Assembly (NCBI GenBank): GCA_017531385.1
Contig: JAFXLD010000064.1
Span: 1-61,403, forward strand
Direction of reading: 5' to 3'
Length of the DNA: 61,403 nucleotides
From: Clostridia bacterium
GTDB taxonomy: Bacteria > Bacillota > Clostridia > Oscillospirales > Acutalibacteraceae
This document shows positions 51,715-61,284 of the stretch, piece after piece. Each line of letters begins with the position of its first letter. Within the stretch, counting starts at the first letter, position 1. The position numbers were made by a program, and so were the translations under genes. A model generated the notes under the pieces. It saw nothing but the letters and a program-made list of their open reading frames with translations, was not told where the DNA came from and did not search any database.

Positions 51715-54071
51715 TGGCAAAAAAAATCAGTGCAGGGATAGGTCTTGACGGTGAAAAAGAGTTTCGGCAGGCTGTAAAAGCTATCAACAGTGACCTGAAT
51801 GTTTTAAAATCTGAAATGAAACTTGTCACTGCAGAATTTATTGATAATGAAGATTCTATAAAATCATTAAAAGCGCAACAAGAAGTTTTAAACAAGCAAA
51901 TTAATGAGCATTCAGAAAAATGCAATATTTTAAAATCTGCTTTACAAAATGCAACTAAAGCTTATCAAGAAAATGTTGCACTTCTTCCAAAAATGGAAAA
52001 AAATCTAAATTCTGCAAGAAATGAATATGAACGAATAGCAAAGGCTTTCGGTAAAAACTCTGATGAAGCTAAAGCTGCAAAAAGGGCGCTTGATTCTGCA
52101 CAAAAAAGCTATGATGATGTTTCTAAGGCTACACAGCACGCTCGCTCTCAAATGAATCATTGGCAAAAGGCACTTAATGAAACAACTGCAGATATACACA
52201 AAATGAAAAAAAATCTTGATGACCTTGAAGATAAATCAAAAGTCATTAATAGATTGAAATCTACATTTGATTCACTGACAGATAAAATTGATGATGCAAA
52301 AGAAAAAACTGAAAAGTTTCGAGATGGTTTAGATAAAATCGGTGATGCTGCTAAAAAGGGAGTAAAAGTTGCTACAGGCGCAATAACAGTTGCAGGTGGT
52401 GCAATAGTTGCATTAACAAAAAATGCTGTTGAAAATTATGCTGAATATGAACAGTTAATAGGCGGTGTCGAAACTCTTTTCGGTGCTGGTGGACAAAGTC
52501 TTTCTGAATATGCAAAGGCAAATAATGCCACATGGGCAGAAGTAAAAAAAGATTATGATTTACTGATTCAATCACAACAGGATGTAATTGATAATGCTAA
52601 TGTTGCATATAAAACAGCTGGTATATCTGCTAATGAGTATATGACAACCGTCACTTCTTTTTCTGCAAGTTTGTTACAAAGTCTTGAGGGCGACACCGTA
52701 AAAGCCGCTGAAAAGGCAGATCAAGCTCTTATTGACATGTCAGATACTGCAAATAAGATGGGTTCAGATATGCAATCAATCCAAAATGCATATCAAGGCT
52801 TTGCAAAGCAGAATTACACAATGCTTGATAATCTAAAGCTTGGTTATGGCGGCACAAAGGAAGAAATGGAACGATTGCTTGATGATGCTGCAAAATTAGA
52901 CAAAGCTTTTGCAAAACAGTTTAAGGACTCAGGCTATGATATGAGTTTTTCTAATGTTGTTGATGCTATTCATATCATTCAAAGTGAAATGGGTATCACG
53001 GGTACAACAGCTAAAGAAGCAAGCACAACAATTACAGGTAGCATCAGTTCAATGCAAGCATCGTGGCAGAACCTGCTCACAGGTATTGCAGATGAAAATC
53101 AAAACACTGATGATCTGATAGACTATTTTGTTGACAGTGTAGTTACTGTGGGAGAAAATGTTACACCTGTGGTTGAAGAGTCATTAAAAGGTATTGGAGA
53201 TTTAATCGAGGGGTTAGCACCCGTTATTGTTAACGATTTGCTTCCCTCAGTGATGAATGATGTATTGCCGGATATAGCCAAAAATGCAACCGAAATAATA
53301 TCAACATTAACAAAAGGTCTTTCAGAGAACAAAGAAGGGGTAATCAATTCTGCGGTTAAAATAATAACAGAACTCGGCACGGGATTAATAGGTTGCGCTC
53401 CTGACATAATTGATGTTGGTATGGATCTTATTATCGGTCTTATTGACGGCTTGACTTCTCCTGAATCAATGGAAAAGCTTATCGGCGGAGCTATTGAATG
53501 CATAGGAAAAATCACTTCAACTTTGATTGAGAAAATACCGGACATTTTAGCAATCGGCGGTCAGATTATTGAAGGTCTTTGGAATGGTATCAAAGACAAA
53601 GACGGATGGCTCAGAGAGAAAATTTCAAGCTTTTTCGGTGGTGTAAAACAGAGTATCAAGGACTTCTTCGGTATCGCATCTCCCTCAAAATGGGCAAGAT
53701 ATGAAATCATGGGTAATGTAATGGATTCATTTGGTCTTGCGATTGATGAAAATGCCGATAAAGTCAGAAATAAAATGACTGCTTTTACTGCTACATTGAC
53801 AGAAGATGTTGAATATGACCTCAGAATCAGTGACATCAATGCTCAGATTGCTTCTGCAGATATTCCTGCATCTGTTCTTACTGTCACTCATACTCAGCCT
53901 GCGCCATCCAATGATGATAAATTTGACCGTATGCTTGCACTGCTTGAAATTATCGCAATGAACAGCAAAAAGGACCTCTTGATTGATAAGAAAACTCTTG
54001 TCGGTGAGTTGGTTCCTGAGATAAACGAAGAACTCGGCGATATTTTAGTAAAACAGGAGAGAGGATCTTAA
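51714..54071 (+). CDS. tail tape measure protein
   Basis: 785 residues, GTG start. The first 220 residues are coiled coil. Around 210-235 is a glycine/alanine-rich hydrophobic helix, followed by the tape-measure core (LIGGVETLFGAGGQ, MDTANKMGSDMQSIQNAYQGFAKQ-like). At the end PSKWARYEIMGNVMDSFGLAI is typical. The length suggests a tail near 120 nm by the usual 0.15 nm per residue. Confidence 0.95.
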   Translation: MAKKISAGIGLDGEKEFRQAVKAINSDLNVLKSEMKLVTAEFIDNEDSIKSLKAQQEVLNKQINEHSEKCNILKSALQNATKAYQENVALLPKMEKNLNSARNEYERIAKAFGKNSDEAKAAKRALDSAQKSYDDVSKATQHARSQMNHWQKALNETTADIHKMKKNLDDLEDKSKVINRLKSTFDSLTDKIDDAKEKTEKFRDGLDKIGDAAKKGVKVATGAITVAGGAIVALTKNAVENYAEYEQLIGGVETLFGAGGQSLSEYAKANNATWAEVKKDYDLLIQSQQDVIDNANVAYKTAGISANEYMTTVTSFSASLLQSLEGDTVKAAEKADQALIDMSDTANKMGSDMQSIQNAYQGFAKQNYTMLDNLKLGYGGTKEEMERLLDDAAKLDKAFAKQFKDSGYDMSFSNVVDAIHIIQSEMGITGTTAKEASTTITGSISSMQASWQNLLTGIADENQNTDDLIDYFVDSVVTVGENVTPVVEESLKGIGDLIEGLAPVIVNDLLPSVMNDVLPDIAKNATEIISTLTKGLSENKEGVINSAVKIITELGTGLIGCAPDIIDVGMDLIIGLIDGLTSPESMEKLIGGAIECIGKITSTLIEKIPDILAIGGQIIEGLWNGIKDKDGWLREKISSFFGGVKQSIKDFFGIASPSKWARYEIMGNVMDSFGLAIDENADKVRNKMTAFTATLTEDVEYDLRISDINAQIASADIPASVLTVTHTQPAPSNDDKFDRMLALLEIIAMNSKKDLLIDKKTLVGELVPEINEELGDILVKQERGS

Positions 54072-54072
54072 T

Positions 54073-54798
54073 ATGGACGGTACCAAATACGGCGGATATC
54101 ATTCTTATGAAAAATTCGGTCTGTTGCGTTCTGCAAGACCTGTCATAAGTGACCCGGAAGTAAAAACTCACATAGTTGATAATCCCGGTGCTAACGGTGA
54201 TATTGATTTGACAACTTCTCTCACAGGTGTTCCGCAATACAAAAATCGAACCATAACTGAATCATATATTGTCAGAGGGGACAGGAGACAAAGAGAACAT
54301 CTGCCGTCAAGGTTGTATTCACATTTTGACGGTTCAAGAGAGTACATCATTATCGATAATGACCCCGGCTATATGTGGCTTGGTCGTTCATTGGTTAAAG
54401 GTGTGGATAAGTCAAGCGAAACTCATATGAAGCTCAACATTGTAAGCGATGTTGAGCCTTTTAAATATGAGCGTTTTTCTTCGATAGATGACTGGGAATG
54501 GGATTATCTTAATTTTGAAACAGGAATCATTCGTGAATATAAAGATATTTATGTTGATGGAATCTGTGAAATTGAAATTATCGGCACAAAAAGGCCGTCA
54601 ATCCCTGTTTTTCATCTTTCGAATGTTACATCTGATATCAGTGTTGAATACTATGACGGTGTTCTTGACAGAACGGTGCTTGCTAACTTGTCAAAAAGAG
54701 AAGACACATCGGATATTATTATTCGTGAAGGTATAAATAGGCTTAGCTTTTACGGAGTCGGATATGTTTCAATTGAATACCGAGGGGGTATTCTCTGA
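54073..54798 (+). CDS. distal tail protein (Dit)
   Basis: 241 residues. DLTTSLTGVPQYKNRTITESYIVRG and the pattern of an N-terminal tail-ring domain with a C-terminal jelly-roll-like part fit Dit of siphoviruses. Begins 1 nt after the tape measure stop. Confidence 0.83.
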   Translation: MDGTKYGGYHSYEKFGLLRSARPVISDPEVKTHIVDNPGANGDIDLTTSLTGVPQYKNRTITESYIVRGDRRQREHLPSRLYSHFDGSREYIIIDNDPGYMWLGRSLVKGVDKSSETHMKLNIVSDVEPFKYERFSSIDDWEWDYLNFETGIIREYKDIYVDGICEIEIIGTKRPSIPVFHLSNVTSDISVEYYDGVLDRTVLANLSKREDTSDIIIREGINRLSFYGVGYVSIEYRGGIL

Positions 54799-55859
54799 TG
54801 TTTCATATCTGGCTTGATGATAAAAAATTGCATGTTCCCGACAGCAGAGAGTTCCGCAAGCTCTCTGCTGCTGAGCTTGATACGGAGCTTAACAAAGCAG
54901 GTACACTCAACATAAAAATACCGCCTGTTCATATTCTGTACAACTCTATCACCAATTTGAAAAACTGTATCACCGTATATGATGACGATGATATGATTTT
55001 TAAAGGCAGAGTAATCAAGCAGAGTGCAGATTACAAAAACTTAAAAACAGTCACTGCAGAAGGTGAGTTCGCATACTTCAATGATTCAGTTTTTCAGCCA
55101 TCAAAAATCGGTGAATATAACACAGCTCAGTTACTTCCCGAAATTATAAACAGTCATAATAAACAGGTTGATGAATGCAGACAATTTCAGGTAGGTAACA
55201 TTGAACCTTATGTTTTTTGCGTTACATCGCTGAAAATATATAACTCTATGCGTTTTTTACAAGATGAAGTAATTAAAAGCACCGGAGGATATTTTTCTGT
55301 AAGATATGAAAAGGATGTCAGATTTCTTGATTTTTCTCTTTTACCCGGTGTTGAGGACACATCAACGAAAATTGAATTCGGTGTAAATCTGCTTGATATC
55401 AATAAATATATTGATTCTACTGCTCTTTATACATGTATTGTCCCATATGGAGAGACTGACAAGAATACAGGCAAGCCTCTTGATATTACTTCTGTTAATG
55501 CAGGTGTTAATTATGTTGAGAATGCCGCAGCTGTTGCAGAGTTCGGAAGAATTTTTAAGCCCGTGGAATTCAAAGGTTTTACAGATCCTGAAATGCTTTA
55601 TTCCGAAGCTATAAAATTTGCAAATAGTGTTGTAGCTGAAGCAATTACACTTGATCTGACAGCAATTGAAATGCGACAGATTGATTTTCAGAATCCTTAC
55701 GGAGTATTTAAGCAAGGAAATTACTATAAAGTAATTTCAAAACCACATGGCGTTAATGAATTTTTCTTGTGTTCTAAGAAAAAAACAAATTTATTTTTAC
55801 CGGAAAACAATAAGGTTCAACTCGGTCATACAAGAAAAAGACTGACAGATTTCATTTAA
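54798..55859 (+). CDS. tail-associated protein (Tal), prophage endopeptidase-tail family
   Basis: 353 residues, one-base overlap with dit. Corresponds to the N-terminal baseplate hub domain (gp27-like) of Tal; no lysin domain is attached, so it is a short structural Tal. Confidence 0.83.
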   Translation: MFHIWLDDKKLHVPDSREFRKLSAAELDTELNKAGTLNIKIPPVHILYNSITNLKNCITVYDDDDMIFKGRVIKQSADYKNLKTVTAEGEFAYFNDSVFQPSKIGEYNTAQLLPEIINSHNKQVDECRQFQVGNIEPYVFCVTSLKIYNSMRFLQDEVIKSTGGYFSVRYEKDVRFLDFSLLPGVEDTSTKIEFGVNLLDINKYIDSTALYTCIVPYGETDKNTGKPLDITSVNAGVNYVENAAAVAEFGRIFKPVEFKGFTDPEMLYSEAIKFANSVVAEAITLDLTAIEMRQIDFQNPYGVFKQGNYYKVISKPHGVNEFFLCSKKKTNLFLPENNKVQLGHTRKRLTDFI

Positions 55860-55876
55860 GAAAGAAGGATGATAAA

Positions 55877-56719
55877 ATGTCAAATTTTAATGAGTTCTTA
55901 ACAAAAATAAAAACTGCAGTTTACGGCAAAGATGTTAGGACGGCAATTCATGATGCCTTGTCTTATTTGTATAAAAACATGTCAGGTGTTTATACACTGC
56001 CTGCGGCATCTGCATCTGAACTTGGTGGTGTGAAACTGAGTCAGGATGTATATTTGGATGATGAGCAAAAGCTTTGTATCAATGGAGCAACTTCAGAGAT
56101 TGTTGAACTCTCAACTACTAAAAATACAGCCTTGTATGAGGCTTTTAATAAACTTGCAACAAAAGCACATATCATAACTTCAGAATCCTTGGCATCTCAA
56201 TCTCAAAAAATGATTGTGCAGATATGTATTGCTGCAAACAGTTATTCAATTCCTGTTTATAGAATTTTTAACAGTAATGTATGGTCAGATTATATTCCAC
56301 TTGCAGGATACGGACTCAGTTCTGATTTTAAGATTAATGAAAACTCCGAACTTGAAATGTCTTTAGCTTTCAAACTTTCAATGCTTTCCTTAGTTGGAAA
56401 TTCATTGATTCCGGAAGATATTTCAAGTGACTTTATATTATCTTACGATTCAGACACTACTATCTCTGGTGTAAAAGTTTTCAAGCAAGGTAACATTATT
56501 TCGGGCAGTATGTATTTCACACACAAAACAACAAGTGATGCAGAAATAGATATTAATGAAAATTATAAACCTTTACACACTGTTGCCTTTTCTTTTACAG
56601 ATCCGTCAGCTTGTAAAATGGCAAAGTTGAATGCAGATTCAAACTTTTTAACCATTGCTGTTTCTGATTTAGGTAAAAACATTGCTTTGCCTGTTTCATT
56701 TATGTATATCTGTCAGTAA
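55877..56719 (+). CDS. tail fibre / baseplate protein
   Basis: 280 residues. The N-terminal KIKTAVYGKDVRTAIHDAL is a common tail-attachment motif, and ASELGGVKLSQDVYLDD is a fibre-shaft repeat type. The C-terminal 150 residues are likely the receptor-binding part. AGAAAGGATG precedes the ATG. Confidence 0.73.
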   Translation: MSNFNEFLTKIKTAVYGKDVRTAIHDALSYLYKNMSGVYTLPAASASELGGVKLSQDVYLDDEQKLCINGATSEIVELSTTKNTALYEAFNKLATKAHIITSESLASQSQKMIVQICIAANSYSIPVYRIFNSNVWSDYIPLAGYGLSSDFKINENSELEMSLAFKLSMLSLVGNSLIPEDISSDFILSYDSDTTISGVKVFKQGNIISGSMYFTHKTTSDAEIDINENYKPLHTVAFSFTDPSACKMAKLNADSNFLTIAVSDLGKNIALPVSFMYICQ

Positions 56720-56733
56720 GTGAGGTGAAGAAA

Positions 56734-57072
56734 ATGTGTGACAACATTTTTCCCGATAACAGTATCGAAATAATCGCCGGAGATGATTTCACATTCAATG
56801 TTGATTTTACCTTTGATGGTGAAAATGCAATTTTTGAAGACGGTGACACTGCTGAAATGCTGATTCACGATGATAATGAAGATATACATATAAAAGCGAA
56901 GCTGTATGAAAACAATACAGCTTCATTTTATTTATCTTCTGAGCTTACACAGTCTCTTCTGAGAGAAGATGAAACGGAGAGCTATTACGAATATTGCATC
57001 TGTGTAAACTGGGCTTACAGAGGCAGACACACACCGATACACAGAAAAACATTGACGGTCAAGAGGTGTTGA
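56734..57072 (+). CDS. BppU-like baseplate protein
   Basis: 112 residues from the ATG at 56734 (GAGGTG upstream). Strand-rich domain (IEIIAGDDFTFNVDFTFDG) like the N-terminal domain of upper baseplate proteins. Function by context. Confidence 0.68.
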   Translation: MCDNIFPDNSIEIIAGDDFTFNVDFTFDGENAIFEDGDTAEMLIHDDNEDIHIKAKLYENNTASFYLSSELTQSLLREDETESYYEYCICVNWAYRGRHTPIHRKTLTVKRC

Positions 57073-57073
57073 T

Positions 57074-57343
57074 ATGGCAGATGTTAAAGCAGAAATAAGA
57101 ACACCCACAGTTCATGCAAATGTATACCGTGCTACGCTTCCCGGCGGTACATCAGGACCTGAAGTCCAGATCGGCGATGGTCTGAAGCTTGAGGACAACG
57201 TCTTGTCGGTAGATACAGCTGACAAAGTTGAACAGGACAACACAAAGCCTGTCACATCGGCGGCGGTATTTTCCGAATTAGCTGATGCGTTCGTTCCGTT
57301 GAGCAACATTGAAATTGATGAAATATTAAACAAATTTAAGTAA
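57074..57343 (+). CDS. small fibre-associated protein
   Basis: 89 residues. VQIGDGLKLEDNVLSVDTADKVEQDNTKPVTSAAVFSEL is a shaft/linker type repeat seen in phage fibres. Its last segment NEIDEILNKF-like (EIDEILNKFK) recurs at the end of the next gene product (EIDEILGLAT), a shared module. Confidence 0.68.
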   Translation: MADVKAEIRTPTVHANVYRATLPGGTSGPEVQIGDGLKLEDNVLSVDTADKVEQDNTKPVTSAAVFSELADAFVPLSNIEIDEILNKFK

Positions 57344-57359
57344 AGCGAGGCAATTTATA

Positions 57360-58088
57360 ATGGCTGTAAATGAAAACAGAGGTATTAACGCAAACGGTCT
57401 TTCACACTTATTGCAGGGCTTAATCAATCTTTTTGTTAAAAAAGAAGACGGCAAAGGTCTTTCGTCAAATGACTATACACTTGATGAAAAAGTCAAGCTG
57501 GCAGGTATTGATACAGGGGCAAATAAGACAGTTGTTTCTGACAGCTTGTCAAACCCTTCCTCAACTGATGCTTTGTCTGCAAATCAGGGTAAAGAGCTTA
57601 ATGACAAAATCAACGCTATCAACATCAACATGGGCAATCTCGGTGGCGGCGATATGATGAAATCTGCCTATGACACTGACGGTGACGGTAAGGTTAATAG
57701 TGCAGACAATGCGGATAAACTCGGCGGTGTACCTGCTTCTGAGTATGTCAAGCAGACTGATATCGAAAACCTTGCACCGGGTAAACACAATCACGAACAG
57801 AGCGATATAAACGGACTTTCGGAAACTGTTGCAGCTGTTACCAATATCGCAAACGGAAAATGTAAAACGGAAGTGTTTGACACCGTTGATGCTATGAACG
57901 TTTGGCTTGCAAATTCCGAAAATACAAAAGAGCTTAAAACGGGCGATGTATTTCTTATCCGTGCTGTTGATGTTCCCGACTACTGGTGGGACGGCAGTTC
58001 TGCACAGGTTCTTGAAACAACAAAGATAAGTATTGAATTTCTGACAAATGATGAAATTGATGAAATCCTCGGTCTTGCAACCAACTAA
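57360..58088 (+). CDS. tail fibre protein with EF-hand-like loop
   Basis: 242 residues. N-terminal MAVNENRGINANGLSHLLQGLINLF, a shaft (ADKLGGVPASEYVKQTDIENLAPGKHNH) and a DTDGDGKVNSAD loop that matches a Ca-binding F-hand. Similar N-terminal module in the next gene. Confidence 0.72.
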   Translation: MAVNENRGINANGLSHLLQGLINLFVKKEDGKGLSSNDYTLDEKVKLAGIDTGANKTVVSDSLSNPSSTDALSANQGKELNDKINAININMGNLGGGDMMKSAYDTDGDGKVNSADNADKLGGVPASEYVKQTDIENLAPGKHNHEQSDINGLSETVAAVTNIANGKCKTEVFDTVDAMNVWLANSENTKELKTGDVFLIRAVDVPDYWWDGSSAQVLETTKISIEFLTNDEIDEILGLATN

Positions 58089-58102
58089 AAGGGGGTTGTG
58101 TG

Positions 58103-58567
58103 ATGGGTAACAAAGGCATAAACGGTGAAGGTCTTGCTCATTTGTGGGATAAGATAACTTCTATACTTGCCACAAAAAAAGAGGTGCAGGATGCCCTTTC
58201 AGCTGTCGGTGGGCAAGGCGGTAGTGGAGCTGTGCAGGAAATAATGGTAGTGTCAGCAGATTTCAGTTTTGAGACATTACAGGTAACCAATTTTTCTCGT
58301 AGCTATGCTGATATACTCCAATTTGTAACATCGGAAAGAATTGTAAAACTCAAAATAGGCTTCTATTTTCCGGGCGGTACACGCACCAATTATGCAATCG
58401 GAGAATTGACTGCCGTAGTTGTTGCTTCAAGTACATTGGTATTCAATATACAGATAGAAGCTGATTTAGGAGCAGGGTCTAATATGTATTTATTTCATAT
58501 CGAGTATTATAGCAACAATTCTTCAGTTACAAGAGTAAGACTTTTGAATACCACTGATGTTGGATAA
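58103..58567 (+). CDS. tail fibre protein, second copy of N-terminal module
   Basis: 154 residues. NKGINGEGLAHLWDKITSILATKKE repeats the head of the previous protein; the rest is a separate strand-rich tip. Likely result of module duplication. Confidence 0.7.
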   Translation: MGNKGINGEGLAHLWDKITSILATKKEVQDALSAVGGQGGSGAVQEIMVVSADFSFETLQVTNFSRSYADILQFVTSERIVKLKIGFYFPGGTRTNYAIGELTAVVVASSTLVFNIQIEADLGAGSNMYLFHIEYYSNNSSVTRVRLLNTTDVG

Positions 58568-58579
58568 GGAGAATAAGCT

Positions 58580-58789
58580 ATGGACTATAATTCAGAATCA
58601 AAATTACATCCGTCAATTCAGATTCTTAATCTCAAAAAGAAATTGGCGGACACTGATTATAAGGCTATCAAATATGCTGAAGGCTTTATCTCGGAAGAAG
58701 AATACGCTCCCATTAAAGCCGAAAGACAGCGTATCAGAGACAAAATCAACGAGCTTGAAAAGAATATAAAAATTACAGGAGATGAATAA
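58580..58789 (+). CDS. small coiled-coil phage protein
   Basis: 69 residues, charged helix (KAERQRIRDKINELEKNIK). Sits between fibre and lysis genes; GGAG ahead of the ATG. Unknown role. Confidence 0.68.
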   Translation: MDYNSESKLHPSIQILNLKKKLADTDYKAIKYAEGFISEEEYAPIKAERQRIRDKINELEKNIKITGDE

Positions 58790-58790
58790 C

Positions 58791-59537
58791 ATGGCAAAGA
58801 AAATCTACATAGACGCAGGTCACGGCGGTGTACAGCCGGGTGCAGTAAACGGTAAGCGTAAGGAATCTGACGATACACTCAGACTTGCCCTTAAGCTTCA
58901 GGCACTTCTCAAAGACCAGGACTGTGAAGTCCGCCTGTCACGTTCAAAGGATGTTGATATTAAAATCAATGACCGTTGCAGAGATGCAAACAACTGGAGA
59001 GCTGATTATTTCCTTTCCATTCACCGTAATGCGGCATCTGCATCGGCAACAGGCAATGAAATTTGGATATATTCCAAAGCAAACGAATATACCGAAGCCA
59101 AAGCAAGAAACATTCTCAATGCTGTCTGCAAGGTTGACGGTCTTAAGAACAGAGGTGTAAAGCGTGGTGCTCCCTCATACACCGACTATGGTGTAAACAG
59201 AGACACAAATATGCACTCTGCTTTGATTGAGCTCGGCTTTATTTCAAATTCATCTGACAACAAGGTCTATGATGCAAAGCTTGATGCAATCGCTCTTGCT
59301 CTTGCAAAGGTTCTTCTTTCGGTTGTCGGCTCTGAATGGAAAGAGCCTATAATTATGGGTGATGTCAACGGCGATGGAAAAGTAACAGCTGCAGATGCAA
59401 GGGAAACACTCAGAACCGCTGCACAGCTTGAAACACTTTCCGAAAAGGAAAAAGTTGCTGCTGATATGAATGGTGACGGCAAAGTCACCGCAGCTGATGC
59501 AAGAGAAATTCTTAAAGAATCAGCAGGGGTGAAGTGA
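58791..59537 (+). CDS. endolysin: N-acetylmuramoyl-L-alanine amidase with C-terminal type I dockerin
   Basis: 248 residues from the ATG at 58791 (GGAG 9 nt upstream). Residues 1-180 are Amidase_3: zinc ligands His11 (DAGHGG), Glu25 and His78 (SIHRNA) and catalytic Glu147 (LIELGF). It cleaves the amide between MurNAc and the stem peptide. Residues 189-247 are a dockerin: two duplicated F-hand calcium loops DVNGDGKVTAAD (191-202) and DMNGDGKVTAAD (225-236), each followed by a helix. Dockerins bind cohesins of cellulosomes and of some cell-surface scaffolds, so this lysin may dock to host surface cohesins. No signal peptide; release is through the holin. Confidence 0.93.
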   Translation: MAKKIYIDAGHGGVQPGAVNGKRKESDDTLRLALKLQALLKDQDCEVRLSRSKDVDIKINDRCRDANNWRADYFLSIHRNAASASATGNEIWIYSKANEYTEAKARNILNAVCKVDGLKNRGVKRGAPSYTDYGVNRDTNMHSALIELGFISNSSDNKVYDAKLDAIALALAKVLLSVVGSEWKEPIIMGDVNGDGKVTAADARETLRTAAQLETLSEKEKVAADMNGDGKVTAADAREILKESAGVK

Positions 59538-59538
59538 T

Positions 59539-59817
59539 ATGACGAATGAAGAAATCGTTGAAAGAATTACCGCTGCCGAACAGGCTGTAAAAGCCGCACA
59601 GCATCAGATTAACGAAATGAAAGAGCTGACAAGCTCTATTCATGAGCTTGCTTCTGAGGTCCGTTATATGCGAAATGACATCAATAAGATGCAGTCCGAT
59701 ATTGACGAACTCAAGGCAAAACCTGCAAAACGCTTCGATCTTATCGTAACAGCAATTATATCAGCTCTGTCAAGCGGAGTTGTTGGCTTCGCAATCTCAC
59801 AGATTCTTGCACATTAA
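59539..59817 (+). CDS. XhlA-like coiled-coil lysis protein
   Basis: 92 residues: a helical heptad region (1-70) and one C-terminal membrane helix (VTAIISALSSGVVGFAISQIL), the hemolysin XhlA layout, usually beside holin and endolysin. Confidence 0.78.
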   Translation: MTNEEIVERITAAEQAVKAAQHQINEMKELTSSIHELASEVRYMRNDINKMQSDIDELKAKPAKRFDLIVTAIISALSSGVVGFAISQILAH

Positions 59818-59837
59818 ACGACAGAAAGGAAACAACC

Positions 59838-60089
59838 ATGGAAATTCTCACATACATAACCGAAAACGCACTCATTCTCATTCCCGTCCTTCTGATCCTC
59901 GGTCTGATTCTCAAAAGACTTGAGTTCATCCCGGACAAATATATCCCCGTTATCCTCTTGCCCTTCGGCATCCTCGGTGCAATGGCTCTCGGCGGTTGCA
60001 CTGTCCCGTCTGCTATCCAGGGAATCCTCGTCACCGGCGCCGCCGTCTACGGTAATCAGATTTATAAACAGCTTAATAAGACAGAATAA
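59838..60089 (+). CDS. phage holin
   Basis: 83 residues, three hydrophobic segments (about 10-24, 37-55, 59-72) and a charged C-terminus, as in the Phage_holin_5_2 type family. It would open the membrane for endolysin. Codons are notably C-rich at third positions compared with neighbouring genes. AAAGGA precedes the ATG. Confidence 0.85.
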   Translation: MEILTYITENALILIPVLLILGLILKRLEFIPDKYIPVILLPFGILGAMALGGCTVPSAIQGILVTGAAVYGNQIYKQLNKTE

Positions 60090-60097
60090 AAAGATTT

Positions 60098-60137
60098 ACT
60101 CCCTCATGGTTCTTACGAACTGTGGGGGAGTTTTTTT
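60098..60137 (+). terminator. late operon terminator
   Basis: ACTCCCTCATGGTTC (60098-60112) pairs with GAACTGTGGGGGAGT (60117-60131), one or two wobbles, followed by eight T. It ends the late operon. Confidence 0.88.
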
Positions 60138-60287
60138 ATTAAATAATAGCAACTGTTTGAATGTTTTATTGTAAAAAATTGTTTTTTCTTGTTACAAATT
60201 ATATTTTTATTTGTTTATAAATATATGTAAATCAATATAAAAGTATATTGTAATTTATAAATTATGATTATAGAGAGTGTGAGATTA

Positions 60288-61259
60288 ATGTCAAAAGTTA
60301 TGCTTGATAATTGGGGAATGACTGAATGTATTAACAAGAGGTTTGATGTTAAAAATAATTATGACGGATATAGACATTTTAATCATTATGGAATTGATGA
60401 TAAAATTACTGATGCATGTTGGCAGAATTTTTTAACAAGTTGTATTTTGTGGGACGATATATACTTGATGTTTGATGATAGTAGTTTTTCTCTTGATTTA
60501 GAAACACCTTATTTTATAAATTTTGCAAAACAATATATTAGTCAAAATGATTTTTTACATATTAATAAAAGACGTTCTATTGGTAAGTATGATTATTATA
60601 AAATAGTTAATCTTTATACTCGTACTCAATCAGATGATTTAAAGGATTATGACAAAGAATTATTGATGAGAGCATATATTTACTTATCTGAAGCAAATTT
60701 ATCAGGATATAGCTATGTTCCTCATCCAATTAGAGCAAAATTATTATATGATTCACAAATATTTAAAAAAGGTTTTGATAGAAAATTATATTTGGACATA
60801 ATTGACGAGGAAGTAGATGCTTATATTAATTACGTGAATGAATTATGCAAAAATCAACTCATGACTACATCAATTCCAGTATTATATAAATTTATATCTG
60901 ACAATGCTAAAGATGTGAAAGAAGAGTTGGATATTGCAATATCATTAAGAAATGACAAGAATGTAAGAAAATTGAGAGAAAGTTTGAATGAAATTGAAAA
61001 AGAAGTCTCTAATGGATTTTTATTTAATTTGGCACAAAGTTTGCTTATTGTAAAAGACATCTGTAATGAAATAACTGATACATTGTACAAAAAACCATTA
61101 TCAACTGAAATTTCACTAGGCTTAAGTCCTGCAATTAATATAGGCTGTGATTTCGATGTAAAAACATCGTCAACCGCATTACATACTACTTTTTTGTATG
61201 ATATTACAAAATATGCGATAAAAGGAGATTTGGAGAATAGGTATAAAAAATATTTTTAA
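60288..61259 (+). CDS. AT-rich cargo gene beside attR, unknown function
   Basis: 323 residues from the ATG at 60288; an ATG at 60264 would add 8. No strong ribosome site is present. The protein looks soluble and helical, rich in Asn, Asp, Lys, Ile and Tyr; no signal peptide or clear membrane helix. A charged helix around 220-260 (LRNDKNVRKLRESLNEIEKEVSNG) may be coiled coil. No family recognised. It lies after the late terminator and before attR, where phages keep lysogenic conversion or defence genes, and it is visibly more AT-rich than the phage late genes, suggesting separate transfer. Confidence 0.75.
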   Translation: MSKVMLDNWGMTECINKRFDVKNNYDGYRHFNHYGIDDKITDACWQNFLTSCILWDDIYLMFDDSSFSLDLETPYFINFAKQYISQNDFLHINKRRSIGKYDYYKIVNLYTRTQSDDLKDYDKELLMRAYIYLSEANLSGYSYVPHPIRAKLLYDSQIFKKGFDRKLYLDIIDEEVDAYINYVNELCKNQLMTTSIPVLYKFISDNAKDVKEELDIAISLRNDKNVRKLRESLNEIEKEVSNGFLFNLAQSLLIVKDICNEITDTLYKKPLSTEISLGLSPAINIGCDFDVKTSSTALHTTFLYDITKYAIKGDLENRYKKYF

Positions 61260-61284
61260 TATTTAATGTATAATAAATTTTCAA

